A stretch of DNA of 64,000 nucleotides from Chryseobacterium shigense (GTDB lineage: Bacteria > Bacteroidota > Bacteroidia > Flavobacteriales > Weeksellaceae): assembly GCF_900156575.1 (NCBI RefSeq), contig NZ_FTNY01000003.1, forward strand, positions 248,001-312,000, written 5' to 3'. Positions 8,826 to 17,179 of this stretch are shown here, in pieces. A program made the translations under genes and the position numbers. Within the stretch, counting starts at the first letter, position 1. Every line of letters starts with the position of its first letter. The notes beneath the pieces were generated by a model, which worked only from the letters and a program-made list of their open reading frames with translations, ran no database searches and was not told the DNA's origin.

Positions 8826-9080
8826 ATGGCAAATCATAAATCAGCATTAAAGAGAATTAGACAAAACGAAGTTAGAAAAGTTCGTAACAGATATTACCAC
8901 AAGACTGCAAGAACTGCTCTTAAGGTTTTGAGAAATGAAGAAAATAAAGCTGCTGCTACAGAGCAACTGCCAAAAGTTATCGCTTTGTTGGATAAATTAG
9001 CAAAGAAAAATATTATCCACAAGAACAAAGCTTCTAACTTGAAAAGCAAATTAACTAAGCACGTTAATAAATTAGCGTAA
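8826..9080 (+). CDS. rpsT: 30S ribosomal protein S20
   Basis: S20 binds 16S rRNA early in small-subunit assembly. The 84-aa product starting [15 protein letters not shown] is the canonical N-terminus of the family, and the protein is a Lys/Arg/Ala-rich helical bundle ending [10 protein letters not shown]. An in-frame ATG seven codons upstream (8805) lies inside the -7 promoter box, so 8826 is the real start. A tRNA-Glu follows 10 bp after the stop and is probably in the same transcript. Confidence 0.95.
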   Translation: MANHKSALKRIRQNEVRKVRNRYYHKTARTALKVLRNEENKAAATEQLPKVIALLDKLAKKNIIHKNKASNLKSKLTKHVNKLA

Positions 9081-9090
9081 AAGTATAGTA

Positions 9091-9162
9091 GGCCCGTTCG
9101 TCTATCGGTTAGGACCTCAGATTTTCATTCTGGTAAGAGGGGTTCGATTCCCCTACGGGCTA
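9091..9162 (+). tRNA. tRNA-Glu (TTC)
   Basis: Acceptor GGCCCGT pairs with ACGGGCT, anticodon stem TCAGA with TCTGG, and T stem AGGGG with CCCCT. The loop TTTTCAT gives anticodon TTC. CCA is not encoded here. It is nearly identical to the copy at 9265, differing only in the T loop. Confidence 0.95.
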
Positions 9163-9264
9163 CAAAACTTAATCACTACTAACCGGGTGATTATAAAATA
9201 AGAGTTGAAACTTATAAAAACAAAAAAAACTAACCCTGTAGATTTTATTTACAGTTTGGTAGAT

Positions 9265-9336
9265 GGCCCGTTCGTCTATCGGTTAGGACCTCAGATTTTC
9301 ATTCTGGTAAGAGGGGTTCGACTCCCCTACGGGCTA
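9265..9336 (+). tRNA. tRNA-Glu (TTC), second near-identical copy
   Basis: The same cloverleaf as 9091-9162 with one T-loop change (TTCGACT instead of TTCGATT). A strong hairpin terminator follows 4 bp after the gene. Confidence 0.95.
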
Positions 9337-9339
9337 CTT

Positions 9340-9376
9340 AAAGAGAGATTCTATTTTTTAGAATCTCTCTTTTTTA
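9340..9376 (+). terminator. Intrinsic terminator after the tRNA-Glu cluster
   Basis: AAAGAGAGATTCTA pairs with TAGAATCTCTCTTT across a short T-rich loop and runs into a T tract. Confidence 0.85.
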
Positions 9377-9477
9377 TTTCCAATAGATGAATTCTTCCCT
9401 ATTCCTTTATTGAAAGGTTTTGCGTGTTAACTGATACAAAAGAAACCGGGCTATAGCAAAATATATAAAAAAAATAG

Positions 9478-9509
9478 TACCTTTGTATTCATCAGATGAT
9501 AAGATGTAT
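9478..9509 (+). promoter_or_regulatory. GntR gene promoter with overlapping operator half-site
   Basis: TACCTTTG at 9478-9485 is a -7 box. Immediately downstream, ATTCATCAG (9487-9495) is followed, after 5 bp, by AAGATGTAT, which matches 6 of 9 positions of the partner arm found intact at 10186-10208. This places a degenerate regulator site on the transcription start, as expected for autoregulation. Confidence 0.6.
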
Positions 9510-10166
9510 ATGCAAATTCAAAGAAAAACATTAGCTCAGGAAGTCGCAGAAAGATTAATTCAGGGAATTACGAATGAAGACTATGCGGTAGGTGATAAGC
9601 TTCCGATTGAACCGGAATTGATGAAAATATATGGTGTCGGCCGGTCCAGCATCCGTGAGGCTATAAAAATCTTATCGATAAAAGGGGTTCTGAGTGTGCA
9701 GCAAGGCGTAGGTACCTTTGTGACTTCTAAGAATATCCAGGAATCACTGGAAGACCAGATTAATAATGCTGAATTCAATGAAGTGTATGAGGTTCGTTCG
9801 CTTTTAGATTCAAAGATAGCAGCGAAAGCCGCGGCTAAACGAACTGAGAAGGAATTGGAGACGATTAAAATGTACCTGGATCTCAGAGATCAGTCTGCAA
9901 AAGACAACCAGGCACTGGAATGCTATCAGGCAGACATTAATTTCCATATATCTATTGCTGAAGCCTGTGGCAATACTCTTTTGAAAGAAATCTACCGAAT
10001 TGCCAGTAAGCATATTCTCAGAACTTTTGAAGCCAGTCATAATAACCATACAGATTCATTCAAACTTTCTCAAAAAATACATACTGATCTTTATCATGCT
10101 ATTGAAAATAAAGATTCCGATACTGCTGCGCGTATTGCCCAGCTGATTGTTGAAAAAGTATACTAA
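9504..10166 (+). CDS. GntR-family transcriptional regulator (FadR/FCD type)
   Basis: A ligand-responsive DNA-binding regulator. The winged helix-turn-helix (about residues 8-75) includes GDKLPIEPELMKIYGVGRSS and IREAIKILSIKGVLSVQQG. The all-helical FCD effector domain follows (about 90-220) with the metal/ligand residues expected there (Asp and His in ADINFHISIAEACGN). I place the start at ATG 9504: an upstream in-frame TTG at 9483 lies inside the -7 box. The MFS gene 55 bp downstream carries an intact copy of the operator-like repeat, so the pump is its likely target. Confidence 0.88.
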   Translation: MYMQIQRKTLAQEVAERLIQGITNEDYAVGDKLPIEPELMKIYGVGRSSIREAIKILSIKGVLSVQQGVGTFVTSKNIQESLEDQINNAEFNEVYEVRSLLDSKIAAKAAAKRTEKELETIKMYLDLRDQSAKDNQALECYQADINFHISIAEACGNTLLKEIYRIASKHILRTFEASHNNHTDSFKLSQKIHTDLYHAIENKDSDTAARIAQLIVEKVY

Positions 10167-10185
10167 TTATTAAATTTATAACAAA

Positions 10186-10208
10186 ATTCATCAGATGACC
10201 TGATGAAT
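10186..10208 (+). promoter_or_regulatory. Perfect inverted repeat, probable GntR operator
   Basis: ATTCATCAG and CTGATGAAT form a perfect 9-bp inverted repeat with a 5-bp spacer, 13 bp ahead of the MFS start codon. The left arm recurs at the promoter of the GntR gene. Confidence 0.65.
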
Positions 10209-10221
10209 TAAATACTACATT

Positions 10222-11427
10222 ATGGAAAAGGTACAGACACAAACTATTGATACCACTAAAATTGTTTATCCTATTTTATTTATGATCAGTTTTTCTCATT
10301 TGCTGAATGATCTGATCCAATCTACTATTCCGTCATTATACCCTATTCTGAAAGGCGAATTCAGTTTATCATTTGCGCAGATCGGGATCATCACGCTGGT
10401 TTTTCAGCTTACGGCTTCTATTTTACAACCGTTTGTTGGAATTTACACCGATAAAAAGCCCAATCCAAGATCTCTGGCCATAGGAATGGGACTTTCAATG
10501 GCCGGTTTATTACTTCTGGCCGCTGCTCATCAATATTATGTGATTCTGATTGCCGTTGGACTGATTGGTATGGGATCATCTATTTTCCATCCTGAAGCTT
10601 CGAGAGTGGCCCAACTGGCATCCGGCGGGCAAAAAGGGCTGGCTCAATCGATCTTTCAGGTAGGCGGAAATTCGGGAAGCGCTATCGGGCCTTTATTGGT
10701 TGCATTAATTATACTTCCTCTGGGACAGGGCTATGTCGCTCTTTTTGCAATTGCCGCTTTTATAGGAATCATCCTCTTATGGAGAATCGGAAACTGGTAT
10801 GCAGAAAGACTTTCGCTTAAGAAATCAGCTAAACATCCGGATAACATTATGGAGATACAACTCTCCCGCAAAAAGGTAATTTTTTCTATTACCATACTTC
10901 TGGCCTTGGTATTTTCCAAATACATCTATCTCGCCTCAATGACTAATTATTTCACTTTCTTTCTCATTGATAAATTTCATATTTCTGTAAAAGATTCACA
11001 GCTCTATTTATTCATGTTTCTGGCGGCCGTTGCCATCGGAACCATTTTAGGAGGAAAGTTGGGAGATAAATATGGCCGGAAGAAAATTATCTGGATTTCT
11101 ATTCTGGGAGCCGCGCCTTTCACCCTTTGCCTTCCCTATCTTCCTTTGGGATGGACGATTGTATTTGCTGTTTTAATCGGCTTAATTATCGCCTCTGCCT
11201 TTTCAGCCATTCTGGTCTATGCAACAGATCTTATGCCCAATAAAATCGGATTGGTAGCAGGATTGTTTTTTGGATTCATGTTTGGGATGGGCGGAATTGG
11301 TTCTGCAGTGTTAGGAGCAGTAGCTGATGATACCGGGATAGAATATGTATTTAAAATCTGTGCTTTTCTTCCTCTTATCGGGATTATCACTGCTTTTCTA
11401 CCCAACATTAAAGGAAGGAAAAAATAA
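10222..11427 (+). CDS. MFS efflux transporter, fosmidomycin-resistance (Fsr) family
   Basis: A twelve-TM major facilitator of 401 aa. The N-terminus has the Fsr signature SFSHLLNDLIQSTIPSLYP, followed by GIYTDKKPNPRSLAIGMG (loop 2-3 motif), GSSIFHPEASRVA and GGNSGSAIGPL. A second motif-A copy, GGKLGDKYGRKK, opens the C-terminal half. Members export fosmidomycin or other small molecules; the true substrate here is unknown. It is probably controlled by the adjacent GntR protein through the inverted repeat at 10186-10208. Confidence 0.85.
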   Translation: MEKVQTQTIDTTKIVYPILFMISFSHLLNDLIQSTIPSLYPILKGEFSLSFAQIGIITLVFQLTASILQPFVGIYTDKKPNPRSLAIGMGLSMAGLLLLAAAHQYYVILIAVGLIGMGSSIFHPEASRVAQLASGGQKGLAQSIFQVGGNSGSAIGPLLVALIILPLGQGYVALFAIAAFIGIILLWRIGNWYAERLSLKKSAKHPDNIMEIQLSRKKVIFSITILLALVFSKYIYLASMTNYFTFFLIDKFHISVKDSQLYLFMFLAAVAIGTILGGKLGDKYGRKKIIWISILGAAPFTLCLPYLPLGWTIVFAVLIGLIIASAFSAILVYATDLMPNKIGLVAGLFFGFMFGMGGIGSAVLGAVADDTGIEYVFKICAFLPLIGIITAFLPNIKGRKK

Positions 11428-11617
11428 ATTCCAAATCTGAAGATCATATAAAACCGGAAATTCTGATTCTTTCATCATTTCTAATCCCATACAATATAAG
11501 TAGTTCAACTCAAGATTACAGAATTATTACATAATTCACATTTAATAGAGATAATATTGCATACATATGCTTTTATGCTTAAATTTGATTAAAACATTAA
11601 CCCTAAATCTCTATAGT

Positions 11618-12391
11618 ATGAAATCTATTCTACTTTCAAAGAGCCGCCTTTTTCAGGCCGCCTTATTATCAGTATTCTTGTTCCAGTCGGCCAATACACA
11701 GGCACAAAGCAGAATCTACGCAAACGATCAGTATTCAAATGTGTATGGTGTATGTCTGGGATGTGCTGTACAGAATCCTCTGAATGCAGTGGGAGATAAT
11801 GAAGATAACTATTCTACTATGGTCATGGGCACCGTTTTATTGGGCGGTGTTGAACAGACCTTGAGGTTCCCTGAAGTGAGAACGAATACTAAATTAGTTA
11901 TCGGTATCGGGACCAATAATATTCCATTAACCGTTCAGCTGTTAAGCGGTGTATATATAGAAACGATGAGCGGCGCTACCGCTAATAATGACAGCCAAAT
12001 GATCACCGCCAGTTTGCTAAAGCTTGCAGACACTCCCAACAGAGCTACTATTGAATTTATTCCTGTCAGCTCATATAACGCAGTTAAAATAAGACTGAGC
12101 GGAGGTGTACTAAGTCTTGGAGGTGGATTCAGAGTGTATTATGCTTACCAGGATCCTCTTGCTACAATTATGGCTTACAGCAAAGCCGGACAGATTACTT
12201 TAGGGGGTACCGTTCCATTAGAAGGTGCCGAAGTTACCCTAAGAACTACTTCAGGAAAAGAAGTACACCGTTCTACCCTGAAATCAAATACTTTTGAACT
12301 GTCTACTCCACAACCAGAAGGCATTTACATTCTGACAGTGGAAGCAAAAGATAAAAAAACTTACACCCGTAAGATCAGAATGACCAACTAA
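11618..12391 (+). CDS. Secreted protein with T9SS type A sorting-like C-terminus
   Basis: A 257-aa exported protein. I choose ATG 11618 because it opens a clear signal peptide (MKSILLSKSRLF...ANTQAQS); the longer frame from 11567 adds 17 unlikely residues. The body (about 35-180) is beta-rich with a CLGCAV motif near the mature N-terminus. The last 70 residues (GQITLGGTVPLEGAEVTLRT ... GIYILTVEAKDKKTYTRKIR) follow the type A sorting-domain pattern for type IX secretion. It probably sits on the surface or is released. No family is recognised for the body. Confidence 0.75.
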   Translation: MKSILLSKSRLFQAALLSVFLFQSANTQAQSRIYANDQYSNVYGVCLGCAVQNPLNAVGDNEDNYSTMVMGTVLLGGVEQTLRFPEVRTNTKLVIGIGTNNIPLTVQLLSGVYIETMSGATANNDSQMITASLLKLADTPNRATIEFIPVSSYNAVKIRLSGGVLSLGGGFRVYYAYQDPLATIMAYSKAGQITLGGTVPLEGAEVTLRTTSGKEVHRSTLKSNTFELSTPQPEGIYILTVEAKDKKTYTRKIRMTN

Positions 12392-12410
12392 ATAATAGTA
12401 CATATAAAGG

Positions 12411-12445
12411 ATTCCGGCAGGCTTTCAGCCTGCCGGAATTTTTTT
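12411..12445 (+). terminator. Intrinsic terminator of the T9SS cargo gene
   Basis: ATTCCGGCAGGC pairs with GCCTGCCGGAAT around a TTTCA loop, followed by a T run. Confidence 0.9.
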
Positions 12446-12460
12446 GCCTCTTTAACGGCA

Positions 12461-12492
12461 AAAAAATCGGCGGCCCGAATGGGCCGCCGATT
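12461..12492 (-). terminator. Intrinsic terminator of the cobalamin operon
   Basis: AATCGGCGGCCC pairs with GGGCCGCCGATT across GAAT. On the minus strand the hairpin is followed by a T run, so it ends the operon coming from 19.2 kb. It stands back to back with the plus-strand terminator. Confidence 0.9.
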
Positions 12493-12518
12493 CATTGAAA
12501 TAAAATAGACTGTGAAAA

Positions 12519-14798
12519 CTATTTTTTGATTAATTTCTGTTGGTATACAGCTTTATCAGTTACTGCCTTCAGAATATATACTCCGTTCGGAAGCATACTT
12601 ACATTGATCTGGCCATTGTTAAGTTGTGTATTCACCGCTTTTCCGGAAGCATCATAAACGGAAACGTTTAGGATTTTCTCCTGCGTTTTAATGGTAAGAA
12701 TATCAGTAACCGGATTCGGATAGATGCTGAATTCTATTTTCTTGACTTCTGCTGTGGCTAAAGTAGAAGTTGTACTGTTTATGGTAAGTGTTTTCTCAAC
12801 TACTTTTCCATTTGAATTAAACGTAATTTTAATATCAGCAGTTCCTGGAGCAATTGGCGTCAGAACAAGTTCATCATTTGCGTTGATCACTGCAGATACA
12901 GCTGCCGGATTTGAATTGGATTTAATTGATTTTACAATAGCTGATGAAAGGTTATCCTCATCAGAAACGATTGTTTTCAGATCAATTACAGAGGCACTGT
13001 TCACACTAACCTGTGAAGGAAACGTACTGCTTACGGTAGGAAGTGTATTATCCGGGAATACGGTTACAGCAGGGAACCAATAATAATCATTAAGCGTTTT
13101 TGTATTGGTAAGGGTTCCGGTTGCATCATACGTATGGATCCAGTTTTTCTGGTAATGTGCCCCGTAACCGCTTTCTGTAGTATTCAGGATAAGTTCATCA
13201 GTTAAAGGATTAACGCGAAGTCCTGCACCGTAAGGAATCTGCTTGTACGTACCTGTCTGACCTGGAATGGTAGCAAAGCTTTCGTTAAATGTTTTTGTCG
13301 TTACATCAAATTTTACAATTTGTGCCCCCGATACAAAACTGTTGACCGAGTTATTCCAGTACAAAACATTCTGCTTGCTGCTCGCTGTAAAGCTTCCTGC
13401 GTTCCATGCTCCCCAAGATCCCAAATATTTTGTGGTAGGAATATTATATGGAGTTGTCGCAAATGTGGTTGTATTAATGTTCACCACTTTCTGATCCTGG
13501 ATAGCCCAGATGCTTCCGTCTTTTGCCTGAACAACAGAATGGAATGCGCCAGGAATTGTGCTCACCAAAGTATCAGTGGCAGGATCAATCACTAAAATTC
13601 CAGCAGATTGTTTTACTGCAAATACATATTTGGAAGAACGGACCATATTTCCGATCTGGCCGGCATACTGGCCACCACCACCTGTTCCGGTGATCAGGCT
13701 CCCCACCTGCATATTCACGATATCAAATACAAAAATACCGTTAGAAGCACCGATGTATCCTTTATTTTCATTAACTCCAACGAATGATCTTCCGTCACCG
13801 CCTCCGATGTTATTAAATCCTGCGATTTTCTGCATTGTCTGCGCGTTGGCTACCACAAGTCTTCCCCCGGGAGTATACTGAGTATCGCCACCGTCTGCCG
13901 CCTGCTTTGAAATAAAATAGAATTTATCTCCATAGATCGTTCCATATTGTGTGGTAGCTCCAAATGCATGATTGTTATTGGCATTGCTGTAAACACGGTA
14001 ATTAATCTGTCCGTTGTTATCAATGAAGTTAACAGAACCGTTGGTGTGCCCATACCAATCTTCATTTACCATGAAATATCCATTCGTAAAATTGGTTGAA
14101 GCCACATACGGAGATACCGGGGTTAATGTTGAAGAAATAGGAAAAGAAGCCATTCCTGCATTAAAATTCCACACATCCCATGAACCACTTTCGAGTACAC
14201 GAGAGCTGGCCCCCACTCCGGAATATCCGAAACCAGCATCTGCAGGATCTTTTACCCAATACGACCAGTAGCTATTATACCATCCTGATCCCCAGTGATC
14301 CCCTGTATCCGCTGCAGTATAATCATCAAAATCATAGGCAGCTGTGTTTACAATACCGTTTACAGGATAATAAGGGTAGGTAATATTTCCGTTTTTGTAA
14401 AGAGCATTGGTATTCTGCCCGTTCAGGTCAAACCCCATTCCTCCTATTGCGGTCCCGAATTGTGTTCCGGGATAAAGTAAGGTAAAGAACCTGTGATCTG
14501 CCTGTGCAATCGCCTTCATCATATCCTCTCCTGTAGCGGTTCCATTCCATCTGAATCCCCACACCAAAGCATCAGGATTTTTACTGTCATTCCACTGCAC
14601 AACAAAGGCAGCTTCGTTGGTTCCGCTTCCCACCCAATATTGAATGTCTGAAAAATTCACATTGGTGGTAACTGTGGTATTCAGCTGATTGCTGCTGGTC
14701 CCCTGAATGTCATTTCTGGGCACCCCTTGTACTGCTACCTGTGCATTCGTAAAGAGTGCAAATAGAAATAGCATCGTTAAAAGGTAAAACTTTTTCAT
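12519..14798 (-). CDS. Surface DUF5074-like beta-propeller protein with T9SS sorting domain
   Basis: A 759-aa secreted protein, last gene of the B12-riboswitch operon. A signal peptide covers residues 1-19. The N-terminal part (about 45-240) resembles a domain seen next to B12 transport genes (FRWNGTATGEDMMKAIAQAD, GMGFDLNG). The middle (about 250-590) has propeller-type repeats. A short Ig-like segment follows, and the C-terminal 75 residues are a T9SS type A sorting domain (IYPNPVTDILTI ... GVYILKAVTDKAVYQQKLIKK). Presumably a surface accessory for corrinoid capture. The DUF5074 label is from resemblance and context; direct cobalamin binding is inference. Confidence 0.72.
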   Translation of the reverse strand: MKKFYLLTMLFLFALFTNAQVAVQGVPRNDIQGTSSNQLNTTVTTNVNFSDIQYWVGSGTNEAAFVVQWNDSKNPDALVWGFRWNGTATGEDMMKAIAQADHRFFTLLYPGTQFGTAIGGMGFDLNGQNTNALYKNGNITYPYYPVNGIVNTAAYDFDDYTAADTGDHWGSGWYNSYWSYWVKDPADAGFGYSGVGASSRVLESGSWDVWNFNAGMASFPISSTLTPVSPYVASTNFTNGYFMVNEDWYGHTNGSVNFIDNNGQINYRVYSNANNNHAFGATTQYGTIYGDKFYFISKQAADGGDTQYTPGGRLVVANAQTMQKIAGFNNIGGGDGRSFVGVNENKGYIGASNGIFVFDIVNMQVGSLITGTGGGGQYAGQIGNMVRSSKYVFAVKQSAGILVIDPATDTLVSTIPGAFHSVVQAKDGSIWAIQDQKVVNINTTTFATTPYNIPTTKYLGSWGAWNAGSFTASSKQNVLYWNNSVNSFVSGAQIVKFDVTTKTFNESFATIPGQTGTYKQIPYGAGLRVNPLTDELILNTTESGYGAHYQKNWIHTYDATGTLTNTKTLNDYYWFPAVTVFPDNTLPTVSSTFPSQVSVNSASVIDLKTIVSDEDNLSSAIVKSIKSNSNPAAVSAVINANDELVLTPIAPGTADIKITFNSNGKVVEKTLTINSTTSTLATAEVKKIEFSIYPNPVTDILTIKTQEKILNVSVYDASGKAVNTQLNNGQINVSMLPNGVYILKAVTDKAVYQQKLIKK

Positions 14799-14822
14799 TT
14801 TTCGATATATATAGATTAAATT

Positions 14823-16040
14823 TTATTTGAGATGCAGGTCATAAGCTCCTCCCACTTCCGTAGAGACTTCTCCAAGCCAGCCTGCTTCCTGATTGATTCC
14901 TGTATAAACTTTAATAAAATCAATACCAGGGAGCTTCACATAATTCCCGTTTTTATCTACAGCCCAGGAAATGTCAATATTGGAAGCTTCATCAGTATTC
15001 GGAGCATTATCGGCATAGCCATAATCATAAGATGTCCCCACCCAATAAGTCCCCAATCCGCTCTGGTCATGAAAATTATCCTTAAGGCGTGTTCCCGTCA
15101 GGCTATAAGAAGCATTCGGGAGCCATAAAGGATAATAGCTTTGTGCATGGAAGGTATTTTTAGTTTTAAATCCTGAATTCCCAATATTGTCCTGCCATTT
15201 GATGTACTCCACATCAGTTTGCCAAAACTCACTTCCGGGAATGGGGGGCTTATTTTCGTTGGGTTTAAAATAGGTTATACTATAATTTTTAGTTGTTGAG
15301 CTTTTAAAATATTCGCTGCCGGCAATCTCGTACCATTCATCTTCATCCGGTTGGCCATTTTTATTTTTATCATATCCCACCATGATGATTCCGGGCTCGC
15401 ATGATCCTGATCTGGTGACATTCGCGTCATTTCCCCAAAAAGCATTTCCCAGAATCTTGAAATCTCTTCCCTCAAGATTGGGAATGGTATGGTCGAATCC
15501 AAAAGCTACATAACCGCCAAATCCGCCCAGTGTAATCATCGTGGAATTTCCGCCAACCAAAGATTGTTTTGCTGTTTTGATCATATCAGCCTCTGTATTT
15601 CCGTTTATATATTCCGGAACTTCATTGGTAAACTGGCCCACAGCAGGACGGAATTCAAAGACATTAGTAATGTATTTGCTATAAGGTGTCAGCTCTTTGT
15701 TGACGATGATCGAAGATTGGTAAATTTTCACAGTTCCTTTTACTTCCACCTTCAATGTCAAAGGATAGGTTTTTACCACGGGACTCACAAAGTCCAGCTG
15801 CAAATGATCAGAAATAATAGAATCATTAATGCTCCAGGTAAGCTTGCCTTCAATTTTCGGATCTATATTTAATAATCTGAGTCGGTCTATGGTATAGGAC
15901 TCTTTAAGAACTTCTGCAGGAAAAGTCACTTCTTCCGCCACCTCTTCACTATCATTATTACAAGCTGCACTCCCTAAAAGAACAGCAGAGAAAAGGCTGA
16001 TTTTTACAATAGATCTGGTTTTTCTTTCCATTTTTTCCAA
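14823..16040 (-). CDS. Cell-surface lipoprotein of the cobalamin uptake operon
   Basis: A 405-aa lipoprotein: a hydrophobic n-region ends in a GSAAC lipobox near residue 26. A short Ig-like domain (about 35-115) is followed by a larger domain with LGGFGGYVAFGFDHTIPN and GNAFWGNDANVTRSGSCEPG. Homologous surface proteins without assigned function are common next to btuB-like genes in Bacteroidota. It begins 5 nt after the YncE/BtuG-like gene and precedes the T9SS protein by 24 nt, so it is under the same riboswitch. Its task (binding corrinoids or scaffolding) cannot be told from sequence. Confidence 0.7.
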   Translation of the reverse strand: MEKMERKTRSIVKISLFSAVLLGSAACNNDSEEVAEEVTFPAEVLKESYTIDRLRLLNIDPKIEGKLTWSINDSIISDHLQLDFVSPVVKTYPLTLKVEVKGTVKIYQSSIIVNKELTPYSKYITNVFEFRPAVGQFTNEVPEYINGNTEADMIKTAKQSLVGGNSTMITLGGFGGYVAFGFDHTIPNLEGRDFKILGNAFWGNDANVTRSGSCEPGIIMVGYDKNKNGQPDEDEWYEIAGSEYFKSSTTKNYSITYFKPNENKPPIPGSEFWQTDVEYIKWQDNIGNSGFKTKNTFHAQSYYPLWLPNASYSLTGTRLKDNFHDQSGLGTYWVGTSYDYGYADNAPNTDEASNIDISWAVDKNGNYVKLPGIDFIKVYTGINQEAGWLGEVSTEVGGAYDLHLK

Positions 16041-16045
16041 TCTGA

Positions 16046-17179
16046 TTATTTATATAAAAAAGTAAAATGAGCAGGAATATTCCCACCTTCGGTTTTCCAT
16101 TTGAATTTTCCGCTCTTATCGAAGCAGTATACGTAGCCGGTGGTGACATAGTTTCTGGCATCTGTAATATAAATATCCTCAGAATAAGGATTTACCGCAA
16201 TTCCGTAAGGTGCTTTGATCTCGTCCACATATTGCTGGTCGATCATTTTATTGGCAATAACCTGCTCGGTCTTTACATCGATGATTCCAAAGGTCTTGAC
16301 GTAAGTATGGGTATTGTAATTAAATTCATTTCCGTAATAATACAGCTTGTCATTGACGATCGTCATTCCGCTCACTGCCACATGAAAGTCTTTTTTCACC
16401 GTTCCGGTAGCGGCATCCACAAGGAATAAGCTGGATGGAATATTGTAATAATCACCTCTGGAACTCACATAAAGGTCTCCGTAATGGTCTTTTTGAAGGC
16501 GATGAAGATTGATAGCTACATCAATTTTTTTGGTCTCTGTAAAGCTGTTGAGATTGATAACAGAAACGGTCTTATCATAATTCGGAAACATATATCCTCC
16601 GGAATTGGCTACAAAAAGCTGATCGCCTATAATTTCCATCTCTTCCGGCTGGTATCCTACTACAACTTGTCTTTGAATAGTCAGTGAAGTGGTATCAATT
16701 TCTACTACTTTACCGGGGGGAGAATTTGGATTTAATTCAACAGGCCCCGCATAGCTACTTGCATACACTTTATTTCCTTTAAAAGACATATAGCGACAAT
16801 TCTGAAGCTGTATGGTTTTGATTCGTTTGGCTGTTTTGGCATCCAGTACTTCAATTTTATTGGAAACGTTGACCACTACATACATTTTACTTCCGTAGAT
16901 CATGATGTCATTTCCTACATCACCCAGCTCTTTAACCACACTTGGATTGATCTCTGCGTAAATATTTTTGTGATACGTTCCTGTTGCATAATCGAAATAG
17001 TCGAGTGTACACTTGTTGCTCCCCATATTTCCTTCATTCAGAAGATAAAAACCTTTGATGGGGGTATCTTCTCCGGTACTTACCTCTTTTTGTTCCGAGG
17101 GAACTACGTAATCATCTGTCCGGCAGGAGAACAGGAATAAAAGGGTAAAAGCCAGCAGGCAAAAGTTGAGTTTTTTCAT
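16046..17179 (-). CDS. YncE/DUF5074 beta-propeller lipoprotein, BtuG-like
   Basis: A 377-aa lipoprotein with lipobox LFSC at residue 19 (MKKLNFCLLAFTLLFLFSC). The mature part is a seven-bladed-propeller type YncE fold, with repeats such as KMYVVVNVSNKIEVLDAKTAK and DKTVSVINLNSF. In Bacteroides, BtuG is a surface lipoprotein propeller that hands vitamin B12 to BtuB. The same partner arrangement is seen here: the start codon overlaps the TonB receptor stop by 4 nt. Assignment as BtuG-like rests on fold, lipobox, operon and riboswitch together. Confidence 0.78.
   Translation of the reverse strand: MKKLNFCLLAFTLLFLFSCRTDDYVVPSEQKEVSTGEDTPIKGFYLLNEGNMGSNKCTLDYFDYATGTYHKNIYAEINPSVVKELGDVGNDIMIYGSKMYVVVNVSNKIEVLDAKTAKRIKTIQLQNCRYMSFKGNKVYASSYAGPVELNPNSPPGKVVEIDTTSLTIQRQVVVGYQPEEMEIIGDQLFVANSGGYMFPNYDKTVSVINLNSFTETKKIDVAINLHRLQKDHYGDLYVSSRGDYYNIPSSLFLVDAATGTVKKDFHVAVSGMTIVNDKLYYYGNEFNYNTHTYVKTFGIIDVKTEQVIANKMIDQQYVDEIKAPYGIAVNPYSEDIYITDARNYVTTGYVYCFDKSGKFKWKTEGGNIPAHFTFLYK

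Noticed and set aside
9483..9503. TTG start for the GntR gene
   Set aside because: TTG 9483 is part of the TACCTTTG promoter box, so it is not transcribed.
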